A stretch of 60,244 bases of DNA from JAWXVD01 sp044425705 (GCA_044425705.1 JAWXVD010000007.1:1-60244), one strand, 5' to 3'; counted from the stretch's first letter, positions 1-9,073 are shown. Translations and numbers: made by a program. Notes: generated from the letters alone by a model not told the origin.

Positions 1-930
1 TCTATGAATGATTACATTGCAGATTGGGATGGAATCGGTGATTACTATGATGCTACTTTAAGTGCAGGTTCAATCGGTGATGACCTTTACGGTATTGCTA
101 CATATGCTGACGCTCGTGTATTTGCTTACAATACGGAATTATTTACAGAAGTTGGTATTGAAGAAGTACCAACTAACTGGGAAGAATTATATGAAGCACA
201 TGCAGCTTTAGTAAAAAAAGATGACGCTGGTAATGTGATTCAAACTGGTCTTGCTCTTTCTACAAGTGGAACAAATATTAACCAATACTTACAAATTTTC
301 TCAATTCAAAATGGTCTTGCAGGGCTTGTTGATGCAGGAACAGATGAAATTTTATTTAACACAGATGAAGCAATTGAAGCAGCAGAATTCCTTGCTAGCT
401 TGAGTGATTTAGGATTAATCTTATGGGATTCTATGAGCTTTGATACAAACCCATTTGTTGCAGGAACAGCAGCTATGGCAATCATCAATGAAACAGAATT
501 TAACCTTGCTAACGAAGCACTTGGTGGTGTATTAGAAATCGCACCAATGTTTGGTAATGTAGAAACAGCAACATTCAGTGGTAGCCATATGTTCCACATG
601 AGTGCACAAACTGCTCACCCAGATGCAACATGGGCATTAATCGAATATATGACATCAGCAGAATCTTTAGAAATTTGGATGGATGCTACTGGAGCAGCTC
701 CTGTACGTGCATCTCTTGAAGAACATTACTTAGAACTTAGCCCAACATACGGTGAATTCTTTATGGAAGCCGTTTCAGTTGGACATCCAGCATCACTTGT
801 TACATATAATAGTGCAATGGTTACTATTTTAGATTCTACAATGGAAGAAATTTTCTATGGTGTTTCTGAACCAGCAGATGCATTAAATGCAGCAGCAATA
901 GAAGTACAAGCAGAAATTGACAACCAATAA
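1..930 (+). CDS. Sugar ABC transporter substrate-binding protein (5' end cut by window)
   Basis: This is the C-terminal ~309 residues of an extracellular solute-binding protein (family 1, MalE/UgpB-like) that captures an oligosaccharide outside the membrane for the two permeases that follow. The reading frame is open at the window edge, so the in-frame ATG at position 4 is probably internal and the lipoprotein signal lies upstream. Family features are the hinge-like segment with PTNWEELYEAH early on, the FVAGTAAMAIINE stretch, and the C-terminal WALIEYMTSAESLEIW block followed by a PVRASLEE segment. It heads an SBP-permease-permease-sulfatase operon, which suggests a sulfated glycan ligand, but the sequence does not give the substrate. 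No ATPase gene is nearby, so a shared MsmK-type ATPase elsewhere is likely. Confidence 0.9.
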   Translation, partial: SMNDYIADWDGIGDYYDATLSAGSIGDDLYGIATYADARVFAYNTELFTEVGIEEVPTNWEELYEAHAALVKKDDAGNVIQTGLALSTSGTNINQYLQIFSIQNGLAGLVDAGTDEILFNTDEAIEAAEFLASLSDLGLILWDSMSFDTNPFVAGTAAMAIINETEFNLANEALGGVLEIAPMFGNVETATFSGSHMFHMSAQTAHPDATWALIEYMTSAESLEIWMDATGAAPVRASLEEHYLELSPTYGEFFMEAVSVGHPASLVTYNSAMVTILDSTMEEIFYGVSEPADALNAAAIEVQAEIDNQ

Positions 931-942
931 TTTACTCAAATT

Positions 943-977
943 AGAGAAGAAACGGGGTCATTGACCTCGTTTTCTCT
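943..977 (+). terminator. Intercistronic hairpin after the binding protein
   Basis: AGAGAA and ACGGGGTCA pair with TGACCTCGT and TTCTCT around a very short loop, followed by a weak T-rich tail. It lies between the binding protein and the permeases. Such hairpins commonly let the binding protein be made in excess by partial termination or mRNA protection; that role is inferred. Confidence 0.65.
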
Positions 978-1003
978 TTGATATGTTACAGGGAGGTTAT
1001 ATC

Positions 1004-1903
1004 ATGTTGAGACACAACACTAAGAAGCTTAAAAGCAAATATGATAAAGAAGCTTATGCTATGATCGCACCAGCATATCTTATCTTTACTTGTTTTGTTT
1101 TAGTTCCAATCTTTATGGTTATTTATTATAGTTTTACAGATTTCAACTTATTCGAAATTACTAAATTTGTAGGATTTAACAATTATACTGCACTTTTCAG
1201 TGATAAGTATTTTATACAGGCGGTAAAAAATACACTTACTTATTCGGTTTGCACATTAACACTGCAGTTAGGCATCGGTTTACTTGTTGCAGTATTATTA
1301 TATCGTACTTCAAAATGGGTACCAATTTTCCGTACGGCGTTTTATATTCCGAATGTCATCTCCATGGTATGTGCATCAATGGTTTGGCTTTGGTTATTCA
1401 ATTCAAATTACGGATTTTTTAATGCAGTATTAGCAAATTTCAATCTACCAATCAAACAATGGTTGCTTGATCCAGCACTGGCATTGCCGTGTATGATAGC
1501 CATAGGTGTTTGGAAAAACTGTGGATATTCAATGGTTATCTTCTTATCAGGATTAACGGGTATTCCAGCATCCTTATATGAAGCAGCTGATATTGATGGA
1601 GCAGGACCTATTCGTAAATTTACTGCTATCACATTTCCAATGTTACAACCAACAACATTTTTCTTATTAGTAACAGGTATTGTAAATAGTTTTGCGGTAT
1701 TTGAACAGGTTAATATTATGACAGCAGGTGGACCATTAAATAGTACAACAACAGTGGTACATCAAATTTATCGTCGTGCATTTAGTGAGTATAAAATGAG
1801 CTATGCAAGTGCAATGGCTGTAGTATTGCTTCTATTTGCATTGATCGTAACAGCTCTTGTCTTTAAATTTGGAAACAAAGGACAAGATACAGATGTATCT
1901 TAG
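1004..1903 (+). CDS. Sugar ABC transporter permease, MalF/UgpA type
   Basis: This is a membrane permease subunit of about 299 residues with six predicted hydrophobic helices. It shows the cytoplasmic EAA loop that docks the ATPase, in the form EAADIDGAGPIRKFTAITFP. An in-frame ATG lies 21 bases upstream, but GGGAGG at 991-996 is correctly spaced for the ATG at 1004, which gives MLRHNTKKLKSKYDKEAY. The family is the binding-protein-dependent transport inner-membrane component (MetI-like fold), which forms a heterodimer with the next gene product. The stop is 14 bases before the next start, so translation is probably coupled. Confidence 0.93.
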   Translation: MLRHNTKKLKSKYDKEAYAMIAPAYLIFTCFVLVPIFMVIYYSFTDFNLFEITKFVGFNNYTALFSDKYFIQAVKNTLTYSVCTLTLQLGIGLLVAVLLYRTSKWVPIFRTAFYIPNVISMVCASMVWLWLFNSNYGFFNAVLANFNLPIKQWLLDPALALPCMIAIGVWKNCGYSMVIFLSGLTGIPASLYEAADIDGAGPIRKFTAITFPMLQPTTFFLLVTGIVNSFAVFEQVNIMTAGGPLNSTTTVVHQIYRRAFSEYKMSYASAMAVVLLLFALIVTALVFKFGNKGQDTDVS

Positions 1904-1917
1904 GGGAGGGAAATAAG

Positions 1918-2781
1918 ATGAAAAGAAAACAAATATTCCACATCGTTTGGATTATCGTTATGATACTTCTTTCGTTGATTATTATAACACCGATTCTTAT
2001 TATGTTTTTCACTTCTTTTAAAACAGCTGTAGAAATTGGTGGTGCTAACTTTAAAATTCTTCCAGAGCAATGGAATCTGGATAATTATGTTCAAGCAATG
2101 AGCACAGGAAACTGGCCTCTTTACTTTAAAAATTCATTAACTATTACAATTGTTGCAGTAGTATTTTCCTTACTGTTTAACTCTATAGCAGGATATGCAT
2201 TTGCAAGATTGAATTTCCCAGGTAAAAACCTACTATTTGGATTTTTATTAATGGGATTGATGATGCCACAACAAGTATCTATGTTACCAACATTCTTAAT
2301 TATGGCTAAATTCCCAATGCTAGGAGGAAATGACTTATTTGGAAATGGCGGTTCAGGTTTGATGAATACATTGCCAGGTTTGGTAATTCCATTAGTTTCA
2401 GGTTCTTTTGGTGTTTTCTTATGTAAGCAATTTTATGAAAATTTCCCAAAAGCCTTGGATGAAGCAGCAGTGATTGATGGGGCAGGTAAGTGGCGTATTT
2501 ATTTTGAAATTTATGTTCCAAATTCAAAAGTTATCCTAGCAACATTATCCTTATTAAAAGGTGTTTCAGTATGGAATGATTATCTCTGGCCTTTAGTTAT
2601 GACAAATAATGAAGGAATGAGAACGGTGCAATTAGCTCTTAGTTTATTTAACGGTGAAACAACAACTGATTGGGGTCCTATGATGGCGGCTTCTGTATTA
2701 GTTTGTTTACCTATGGTGCTCTTATTCTTGGTAGCACAAAAATATTTTGTACAGGGTGTTGTATCAACTGGTTTAAAATAA
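1918..2781 (+). CDS. Sugar ABC transporter permease, MalG/UgpE type
   Basis: This is the second permease of the heterodimer, 287 residues with about six membrane helices. The EAA loop is visible as EAAVIDGAGKWRIYFEIYVP. GGGGAGGG just before the ATG is a strong ribosome site. The C-terminus, QKYFVQGVVSTGLK, is the usual MalG-type ending (xKYFVxGxxxGAxK). It follows the MalF-type gene in the normal order and precedes a sulfatase by about 70 bases with no obvious terminator between, so the sulfatase is probably co-transcribed. Confidence 0.93.
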   Translation: MKRKQIFHIVWIIVMILLSLIIITPILIMFFTSFKTAVEIGGANFKILPEQWNLDNYVQAMSTGNWPLYFKNSLTITIVAVVFSLLFNSIAGYAFARLNFPGKNLLFGFLLMGLMMPQQVSMLPTFLIMAKFPMLGGNDLFGNGGSGLMNTLPGLVIPLVSGSFGVFLCKQFYENFPKALDEAAVIDGAGKWRIYFEIYVPNSKVILATLSLLKGVSVWNDYLWPLVMTNNEGMRTVQLALSLFNGETTTDWGPMMAASVLVCLPMVLLFLVAQKYFVQGVVSTGLK

Positions 2782-2852
2782 TAGAAACAGTAAGTAGATG
2801 GCATTCGTGCAGAATGCTATCTATTTATAATTAAAATAAAAGGGGATTATCC

Positions 2853-4334
2853 ATGAAAGTAATTATGGTTATGTTTGACACATTGAATCGTCGTTTTTTA
2901 GAACCATATGGTGGTTGTGAAGTAATGACACCAAATTTCACACGTTTGGCTGGAAAAACAGTACAATTTCAAAATTGTTATGCTGCTAGTTTACCATGTA
3001 TCCCGGCACGACGTGAGATGCATACGGGACGATATAATTTTCTCCATCGTTCCTGGGGGCCATTGGAACCCTTTGATGATTCTATGCCTAATATCCTAAA
3101 AAATAAAGGGATTCATACACATTTAGTTAGTGACCATGGACATTATTGGGAAGCTGGTGGTGCAACTTATCACACCCAGTTTACTACATGGGATAATGTA
3201 CGTGGACAAGAGGGAGATCCTTGGCAAGCGGTTGTGGGAGAAGTTCCTGATTCGGATCCTAATTTTGTTCCATATACAGACGGAATTCGTAAAATTTTAT
3301 ATGATCAAAATCTTGCAAATCGCACAGGTATTAAATGTAAGGAAGATTTCCCATTAGTGAAAACTTTCAATGGTGGAATAGAATTTATAAAACAAAATAA
3401 AAATCGTGGAGATTGGTTTTTACAGATTGAATCATTTTCACCACATGAACCATTTATGGCGTCAGAAGAGTTTAAAGCTATGTATCCATGCGACACTTCT
3501 GTTGGAAAACGTTATGAATGGCCAGATTATAGCCCTGTCAATGGGTCTAGTGAGGAAGAGATCAATCAAGTTAGATATGCACATTTTGCGTCTTTAAGTA
3601 TGTGTGACGAACAATTAGGGCGAGTGCTTGATTTGATGGATGCTGAAGATATGTGGAAAGACACTATGTTGATTGTCAATACGGATCATGGGTTTATGCT
3701 AGGAGAACATGATTTTTGGGCTAAAAATTATATGCCATGTTATAACGAAATCGTACATATACCATTGTTTATCTGGGACCCTAGAGCAGCAGTAAAAGGA
3801 GAAACGAGAGAGGCTTTGGTGCAAACCGTGGATATGCCAGTGACAGTTCTTGATTTCTTTGGAATTGAACCATCAAAGGATATGGAAGGCCATTCCTTAT
3901 TACCAATTTTAAAAGAAGATGCTGATGTTCGTGAAGCAGGTTTATATGGAACATTTGGTGGACATATATGTTGTACGGATGGTAGATATACCTATATGCG
4001 AACACCACGTGACGAAAAAGGTCCACTATATGAATATACTTTAATGCCAACCCATATGATGGAAATGTTCTCGGTAGAGGAATTACGAACCATGGAACGT
4101 CATGAAGGATTTGATTTTACAAAGGAAGTACCATTGATGCAAATTCAAGTGGATTCATCCACTCGTTGTTGTGTGAAGGAAGATTTTTTGTTTGATGTAA
4201 CAAAGGATCCGAAACAAGTTTCACCTATCAATGATGTAGATGTAGTAGAGTATATGGAAAAATTAATGATTGCATTATTGCAGAAAAATGATGCGCCTAA
4301 TGAGATTTACCAACGTTTTGGATTCACTATATAA
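2853..4334 (+). CDS. Sulfatase (formylglycine type, cytoplasmic)
   Basis: This is a 493-residue alkaline-phosphatase-fold sulfatase that hydrolyses sulfate esters, probably on an imported glycan. The sulfatase signature is at residues 49-59, C-I-P-A-R-R-E-M-H-T-G, with Cys49 as the residue converted to formylglycine. In anaerobes this conversion is made by a radical-SAM anSME enzyme, which is not in this window. Other metal-site elements are Asp9 in FDTLNRR and Asp278-His279 in NTDHGFMLGEH. There is no signal peptide, so it should act in the cytoplasm after uptake by the preceding ABC transporter. A phosphonate or phosphate monoester hydrolase of the same superfamily is the main alternative. 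Confidence 0.9.
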   Translation: MKVIMVMFDTLNRRFLEPYGGCEVMTPNFTRLAGKTVQFQNCYAASLPCIPARREMHTGRYNFLHRSWGPLEPFDDSMPNILKNKGIHTHLVSDHGHYWEAGGATYHTQFTTWDNVRGQEGDPWQAVVGEVPDSDPNFVPYTDGIRKILYDQNLANRTGIKCKEDFPLVKTFNGGIEFIKQNKNRGDWFLQIESFSPHEPFMASEEFKAMYPCDTSVGKRYEWPDYSPVNGSSEEEINQVRYAHFASLSMCDEQLGRVLDLMDAEDMWKDTMLIVNTDHGFMLGEHDFWAKNYMPCYNEIVHIPLFIWDPRAAVKGETREALVQTVDMPVTVLDFFGIEPSKDMEGHSLLPILKEDADVREAGLYGTFGGHICCTDGRYTYMRTPRDEKGPLYEYTLMPTHMMEMFSVEELRTMERHEGFDFTKEVPLMQIQVDSSTRCCVKEDFLFDVTKDPKQVSPINDVDVVEYMEKLMIALLQKNDAPNEIYQRFGFTI

Positions 4335-4347
4335 AAGAAAGAAGAGA

Positions 4348-4405
4348 TAAAACAAGGGCTATCCTACTCGTGATACAGAGTGAGGATAACCCTTGTTTTA
4401 TTTTA
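4348..4405. terminator. Strong bidirectional terminator
   Basis: A long stem pairs AAAACAAGGG-CTATCCT with AGGATAA-CCCTTGTTTT around a loop of about 15 bases. It is flanked by A-rich sequence on one side and TTTTATTTTAT on the other, so it can end transcription from both the sulfatase operon and the convergent DUF975 gene. Confidence 0.85.
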
Positions 4406-4488
4406 TACATTAACAATCGTCACTTTCTCAAAGTCTGGCAACTTTGAATCAAGGAGACAAATTGCAAGTTGCATGTATGATGAAGCGT

Positions 4489-5085
4489 TTAGTATGCTCC
4501 ATAAGAAGCGCTAGTTGCCTTGATGCGATTATAAAAGTTTGCAGTAGCAGCACTCATATATGGATATACATAGATGCTGGCAATTCCTGCAGTAAGTCCA
4601 ACTAGTAGAATCCATCCAATAAAGGAAAGCTGTAGAGAAAATAGAGCCATTTTATTTCCTTTCATGATACGTTTGCTTTCATCTAGGGCTTCGGTAGCAC
4701 TCATTTGAGGGTTTTCTACTAAGATATAGAAAGCCATGGAATAAGAATAAGCTTTGATGATACCAGGAACAATCAAAAGCATTGACCATAAAAGGATAAA
4801 GACAGACATCAATAATTGTAAAATAATAGTAGTGCCAAAATATTTAAAACCATCAAATAATCTATTCACGTCAGGTGTTTCCCCTACTGTCAAACCTAAA
4901 TAAATAGCGATTAGTCCAAAAGTGAGAGGTGGCGCTAATACATAAGAAGCGATACTTCCTGCAACAGGAACTGCATTACAGCCAAGTACAATTAACATAT
5001 AGATGATGTAAATAAGAAATAAAATACCTAAGTTGCCACTGATTTGTTGTTTTGCTTGATCTTTTAATTCAGCATTTGTGAACAT
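4489..5085 (-). CDS. DUF975 family integral membrane protein
   Basis: This is a 198-residue polytopic membrane protein of unknown function with four to five hydrophobic segments. DUF975 hallmarks are a central ALDESKRIMKGNKMALF stretch, followed by LSFIGWILLV and a C-terminal YPYMSAATANFYNRI. An ATG 30 bases further out exists, but GGAGGA at 5092-5098 (minus strand) is placed for the start at 5085, giving MFTNAELKDQAKQQI. It is a single gene convergent with the sulfatase operon. No partner genes suggest its role. Confidence 0.85.
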   Translation of the reverse strand: MFTNAELKDQAKQQISGNLGILFLIYIIYMLIVLGCNAVPVAGSIASYVLAPPLTFGLIAIYLGLTVGETPDVNRLFDGFKYFGTTIILQLLMSVFILLWSMLLIVPGIIKAYSYSMAFYILVENPQMSATEALDESKRIMKGNKMALFSLQLSFIGWILLVGLTAGIASIYVYPYMSAATANFYNRIKATSASYGAY

Positions 5086-5498
5086 AAAAATCCTCCTTTT
5101 TAGTGCATGCACCATGGAAATCTATGGATGAAGATTACGGGGTACATGATTATTATAGTAAAAAGAGTATAAGTGATTTGAGAATTATTGTCAATGAAAT
5201 AGAACTGTAACTGAGTTAACGTTTATCCTAATTTTTTTTGCTACATCGCCTTGTAATATAGGGAAATGCATGATATACTCAATCCATAATAAAGCATATA
5301 GAATAATCACATTGAATACGTAAGTGCTAATCAAAAGTGCTGTGTATATCTTATTTCAAATCTAAAACATATCGATACATTCTATGCTTATAACCCAATC
5401 ACAAAAGTAGGAGTATCGATGGATTTTTAGAATCATCAGATTTGCAATAAAATCAATGGATTTTCTCCTGCATCCAACCAAAGGAGGAAATGAATTCT
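5086..5498. other. Intergenic region, no gene recognised
   Basis: About 410 AT-rich bases lie between two divergent genes. The minus-strand DUF975 ribosome site is at 5092-5098 and the plus-strand GGAGG for the Rpn gene is at 5483-5487. A 28-codon open frame from 5124 to 5210 has no ribosome site and no recognisable similarity. I see no clear promoter hexamers or strong hairpins here. Confidence 0.5.
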
Positions 5499-6653
5499 AT
5501 GAGCACATCACTAGATACCATCATGCAACAACCAGTTCCCAACACACCCTTTAGCCAAAGTAATGTTGATTATTTTTTATCGGAAGTAGAAAAAGACCCA
5601 GAGTTTAAAATGCAGTGGGATAAACTATCCGTAGAACAACAATCAGAAATTATCAAATATTACAAAGGCGAAAAGATACCCAATATTACATCCGATCCAA
5701 TTTTCAAGCATATATTTAACCCTGAACTTCATCCCGAACGGTTATCAGAGCTTATTTCTTTGTTGTTAGGAATGGAAGTAAAAGTAGTGAAAGCACTACC
5801 GTTAGAAAATATTGCTTATTCTGTTTATGCGAAAGATATTATTTTAGACATACTGGTTCAGTTGGAAGACGGCAGTTATGCTAACGTGGAGATTCAACGA
5901 GCAGCTTTTGCATTTAGTCCCAAACGAGCAGCTGTACTATCTGCCAACTTGCTTTCTCGTCAGTATATGGTACTCTCCAATCAAAATAAAAAAGAAATAG
6001 ATTATGAAGATGTGAAAAATGTTTACACTATAGTATTATTGGAAAATACCTATCCCTATTTTAAAGATCACCCAACAGATTATGTACATAAGTCTTCACA
6101 AACATTTGATACAGGTGTAAACTTAGATTTATTACAACATTATATTTTTGTAGAACTCGGAAAATTTGACAAACTAATTACTACCATTGACACAAAACTT
6201 GATGCATGGTTCAAATTTATTTTAACGAAAACACCGTATGATTTAATGACAATCATCCAACAGTTTTCTACCTTTGAATCCTTGTATCAGGAAATTGCTA
6301 CGTTTATGGTAGATAGAAAGGGGATATTCGCTATGTTATTTGAAGGAATGGCAGTACTAGATGATAATAGTATTAGAAATGAACTAAAAAGAAAAGATAA
6401 TAGAATTGCGGAATTAAGCATGGAAAACCACCAAAAGGATATTTTGTTTCAACAGGCTGTACAGGAAAAACAAAAAGCAGTGCAAGAGAAACAAAAAGCA
6501 GTGCAAGAAAAACAAAAAGCAGTGCAAGAGAAACAAACAAACATGATTAAAGGTATGCTAGCCAACCAAATTCCAGATGGTAGTATTATGCAAATTGCGA
6601 ATGTTACAGAAGAGGTATTAAAGGAAGTTAAGAAATCTATGGGTTTATTATAA
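5499..6653 (+). CDS. Rpn-family PD-(D/E)XK nuclease / transposase-like protein
   Basis: This is a 384-residue protein of the Rpn/PDDEXK_2 group (recombination-promoting nuclease or putative transposase). The N-terminal third has the family block ITSDPIFKHIFNPELHPERL, typical of a domain that begins by naming a host-sized unit and then LISLLLGMEV. The predicted catalytic core is Asp in IILDILVQLEDGSY followed by the E-x-Q of ANVEIQRA. The C-terminus is a coiled coil with four 7-residue QEKQKAV repeats. Two in-frame ATGs occur; GGAGG at 5483-5487 is 2 bases from the first and 11 from the second, so 5499 is preferred. A transposase fragment follows directly. These genes are often multicopy and their cellular role is poorly known. 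Confidence 0.82.
   Translation: MSTSLDTIMQQPVPNTPFSQSNVDYFLSEVEKDPEFKMQWDKLSVEQQSEIIKYYKGEKIPNITSDPIFKHIFNPELHPERLSELISLLLGMEVKVVKALPLENIAYSVYAKDIILDILVQLEDGSYANVEIQRAAFAFSPKRAAVLSANLLSRQYMVLSNQNKKEIDYEDVKNVYTIVLLENTYPYFKDHPTDYVHKSSQTFDTGVNLDLLQHYIFVELGKFDKLITTIDTKLDAWFKFILTKTPYDLMTIIQQFSTFESLYQEIATFMVDRKGIFAMLFEGMAVLDDNSIRNELKRKDNRIAELSMENHQKDILFQQAVQEKQKAVQEKQKAVQEKQKAVQEKQTNMIKGMLANQIPDGSIMQIANVTEEVLKEVKKSMGLL
6459..6539 (+). repeat. 21-bp tandem repeat inside the Rpn gene
   Basis: Nearly four copies of a 21-bp unit encode V-Q-E-K-Q-K-A. The copies differ only at third positions (CAG/CAA, GAA/GAG). The unit is in frame, so copy number can change without breaking the gene, lengthening or shortening the coiled coil. 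Confidence 0.9.
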
Positions 6654-6654
6654 T

Positions 6655-6750
6655 AAGACAAAATCTTATGGTTATAACAATGCTAAATTTATTCTAGATA
6701 GAGGCTATTTTAGTAAAGAAAACATACGTTACATGGATAAGTATTGTTAA
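6655..6750 (+). pseudogene. Transposase remnant (IS1634/IS4-like)
   Basis: Directly after the Rpn stop, the frame beginning at 6655 reads about 31 residues, including AKFILDRGYFSKENIRYMDK, and then stops. This resembles the block around the second catalytic Asp of IS1634-type DDE transposases (x-x-DRGxxSxENI). There is no start codon, no ribosome site and no rest of the protein, so it is a fragment. Family assignment is from memory of the motif. Confidence 0.6.
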
Positions 6751-6805
6751 ATATTCAAAAATAGAGTAATATAATATGTAAAGATATGTTTTGAAGGAGA
6801 ATAAT

Positions 6806-7057
6806 ATGGAGAGAGTAACCTCGTTTGTTGACCATTTTAGGTGTAAATTTAACTAAAGAAAATATAGTTGATGAGATTAATAGATGTTTGGAGAAAATGT
6901 ATGGATTTGAATACAATTGAAGATTCAGAGGTTCTATATAGAGTTGCGAGAGAATCTAATCCAGACGGATTGATGTGCATGAAAAATTGAAACAAGTCTG
7001 AATCTAGATAACATAGATAAATTAAGGCTATCCAAGGAATTGGATGGTCTTTTGTAG
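6806..7057 (+). pseudogene. Decayed small gene, possibly Spo0E-like
   Basis: GAAGGAGA at 6793-6800 is well placed for an ATG at 6806, but the frame closes after 16 codons. Coding-looking pieces continue in other frames: LGVNLTKENIVDEINRC, then EVLYRVARESNPDGL, and finally DKLRLSKELDGLL ending at 7057. The last piece resembles the SQELD motif of Spo0E-type aspartyl phosphatases, and would join to DVHEKLKQV just upstream after one frameshift. The similarity is short and the call is tentative. The remaining 7058-7130 holds only the HisC ribosome site. Confidence 0.3.
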
Positions 7058-7135
7058 TAGAATCTTATTCCTGTAAATATCAGGGTATAGGAGCTTATTT
7101 ACTAAGAATTTACGCTACTAAGGAGGAATACAATT

Positions 7136-8191
7136 ATGAGATGGGAAGAAAATGTGAGAAAAGTAGTGCCTTATACACCAGGAGAACAGCCTAAGGTAGC
7201 AGATGTAATCAAATTAAATACCAATGAAAATCCATATCCGCCATCCCCAAAGGTGATGGAAGCGATGCATCAAGTTGCACATGATAGCCTACGTTTGTAC
7301 CCAGATCCAGAAGCGAAAGGTTTGGTAGATACGTTAGCGGAATATTATGACTTAAAACCTAGTCAAGTATTTGTAGGAGTTGGTTCGGATGATGTGTTAG
7401 CAATGGCATTTCTAACATTTTTTAATAGTAAAAAACCTATTTTATTTCCAGATATTACATATTCCTTTTATGATGTATGGGCAAACTTATTTCAAATTCC
7501 TTTTGTGAGAAAACCATTAACCAGTGAGTTTAAAATGGATAAACATGATTATATTGTAGAAAATGGCGGCATTATTTTTCCTAATCCCAATGCACCTACG
7601 GGGGTAGCGGAGAGTTTAGATATGATTGAAGATATCTTAAAATCTAACCGTGATGTGGTAGTGATTGTGGATGAGGCATATGTGGATTTTGGAACAGAAA
7701 GTGCAGTGTCTTTATTACCGAAATATGAAAACTTATTGGTGGTGCAAACTTTTTCTAAATCACGTGCCATGGCAGGTATGAGAATTGGTTTTGCAATGGG
7801 AAATGAAACCTTAATTAAGTACTTGAATGATGCAAAATTTTCATTTAATTCCTATACTATGAATCAAACATCCATTGCTATGGGCAAGGCTTGTATCCAA
7901 GATGATACATACTTCAAAGAGATGGTAGACAAGGTCGTGAAGACGAGAGAAGAAATAAAGTTGGCATTAAAAGAATTAGGATTTTCTTTTCCTGACGCAA
8001 AGAGTAATTTTATTTTTGCAACTCATGAAAGTGTACCAGCCAAGGAAATTTTCGAAGCTTGTAAAAAAGCAAATATTTTTGTAAGATATTTTGAAAAAAG
8101 AAGAATTGACAATTATTTGAGAATTACCATTGGTACAGAGGAAGAAATGCAAAAATTAATCATATTTTTAAAGGATTTTTTGAATAGATAA
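7136..8191 (+). CDS. hisC: Histidinol-phosphate aminotransferase-like protein
   Basis: This is a 351-residue fold-type I PLP aminotransferase that fits HisC, which converts imidazole-acetol phosphate and glutamate to histidinol phosphate. The N-terminal KLNTNENPYPPSPKV is the family start motif. NPNAPTG is at 150-156, VDEAYVDF near 178-185, and the PLP lysine is Lys208 in TFSKSRAMAGMR. AGGAGGA is well spaced before the ATG. No other histidine gene is adjacent, so an aromatic or related aminotransferase activity is possible; HisC-type enzymes are often promiscuous. A methyltransferase follows closely. Confidence 0.82.
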   Translation: MRWEENVRKVVPYTPGEQPKVADVIKLNTNENPYPPSPKVMEAMHQVAHDSLRLYPDPEAKGLVDTLAEYYDLKPSQVFVGVGSDDVLAMAFLTFFNSKKPILFPDITYSFYDVWANLFQIPFVRKPLTSEFKMDKHDYIVENGGIIFPNPNAPTGVAESLDMIEDILKSNRDVVVIVDEAYVDFGTESAVSLLPKYENLLVVQTFSKSRAMAGMRIGFAMGNETLIKYLNDAKFSFNSYTMNQTSIAMGKACIQDDTYFKEMVDKVVKTREEIKLALKELGFSFPDAKSNFIFATHESVPAKEIFEACKKANIFVRYFEKRRIDNYLRITIGTEEEMQKLIIFLKDFLNR

Positions 8192-8212
8192 CATATAAGG
8201 TTGGAAAATAAT

Positions 8213-8986
8213 ATGAGAGCGTATACAGATTTTGCCAGTGTGTATGATGTCTTTATGGCAGATACACCTTATGAGGAGTGGAGTCAATTTTTACTAGAAA
8301 TTTTTGAGAAGAATCAAATTCATACGGGACATTTGATTTTAGACTTAGGATGTGGAACAGGAACCCTAACAGAATTGATGGCCAAAGCTGGATATGATAT
8401 GATAGGAATCGATAATGCACCAGAAATGCTAGCCATTGCTATGGAGAAAAAAGAAGAATCCAGTTCTGAAATTTTATACTTATTACAAGATATGAGGGAA
8501 ATGGAGCTTTATGGCACGGTGAAAGCTGTCATTAGTATCTGTGATTCTTTGAATTATTTATTAGAGGAAGAGGATATCATAGAAACTTTTCGACTAATCA
8601 ATAATTATTTGGATCCAAAAGGTCTCTTTATTTTTGATTTTAATACAGTTTATAAATATAGAGAAGTGATAGGTGATACCACTATTGCAGAGAATAGAGA
8701 ACATTGTAGTTTTATCTGGGAAAATTATTATCACGAAGAAGAGGGAATTAATGAGTATGATTTAACACTCTTTGTGGAAAACAAAGGGGAAGAGAGTGAA
8801 CTATGTGGATATTATTCTAAATTTCAAGAAACTCATTTTCAAAGGGGATATACCTTAGAGCAGATGGAATCCTTTATTCTACAGAGTGGCATGGAATTTG
8901 TAGAAGCCATAGATACAGATACAAAAGGTAGAGTAACAGAAACAAGTGAAAGAATCTATGTGATTGCAAAAGAATGTGGGAAATGA
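8213..8986 (+). CDS. Class I SAM-dependent methyltransferase
   Basis: This is a methyltransferase of about 257 residues with the Rossmann SAM-binding motif LDLGCGTGTLTELMA and the acidic GIDNAPEML at the end of strand 2. It resembles the YqeM/UbiE-like group of small-molecule methyltransferases. Its substrate cannot be told from sequence. A TTG at 8201 is in frame, but the AAGG-TTGGA element at 8197-8204 serves the ATG at 8213 better, giving MRAYTDFASVYDVFM, the normal family start. It lies 21 bases after hisC, so the two are probably co-transcribed. Confidence 0.83.
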   Translation: MRAYTDFASVYDVFMADTPYEEWSQFLLEIFEKNQIHTGHLILDLGCGTGTLTELMAKAGYDMIGIDNAPEMLAIAMEKKEESSSEILYLLQDMREMELYGTVKAVISICDSLNYLLEEEDIIETFRLINNYLDPKGLFIFDFNTVYKYREVIGDTTIAENREHCSFIWENYYHEEEGINEYDLTLFVENKGEESELCGYYSKFQETHFQRGYTLEQMESFILQSGMEFVEAIDTDTKGRVTETSERIYVIAKECGK

Positions 8987-9073
8987 TAAAGTAGACGTTT
9001 AGTTTGCAAATGAAATATAGTAAGGTGTCAAAGAGAATGCTTTTTGGTGAAAGTAGAGAGAGGAAAGTAAGTA

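Noticed and set aside
5124..5210. 28-codon open frame starting MDEDYGVHDYY upstream of the Rpn gene
   Set aside because: It has no ribosome site and no recognisable similarity, and lies in a divergent intergenic region; chance is likely.
6459..6539. Tandem repeats considered as a CRISPR array
   Set aside because: Units are contiguous, 21 bp, in frame and without spacers; they encode a coiled coil.
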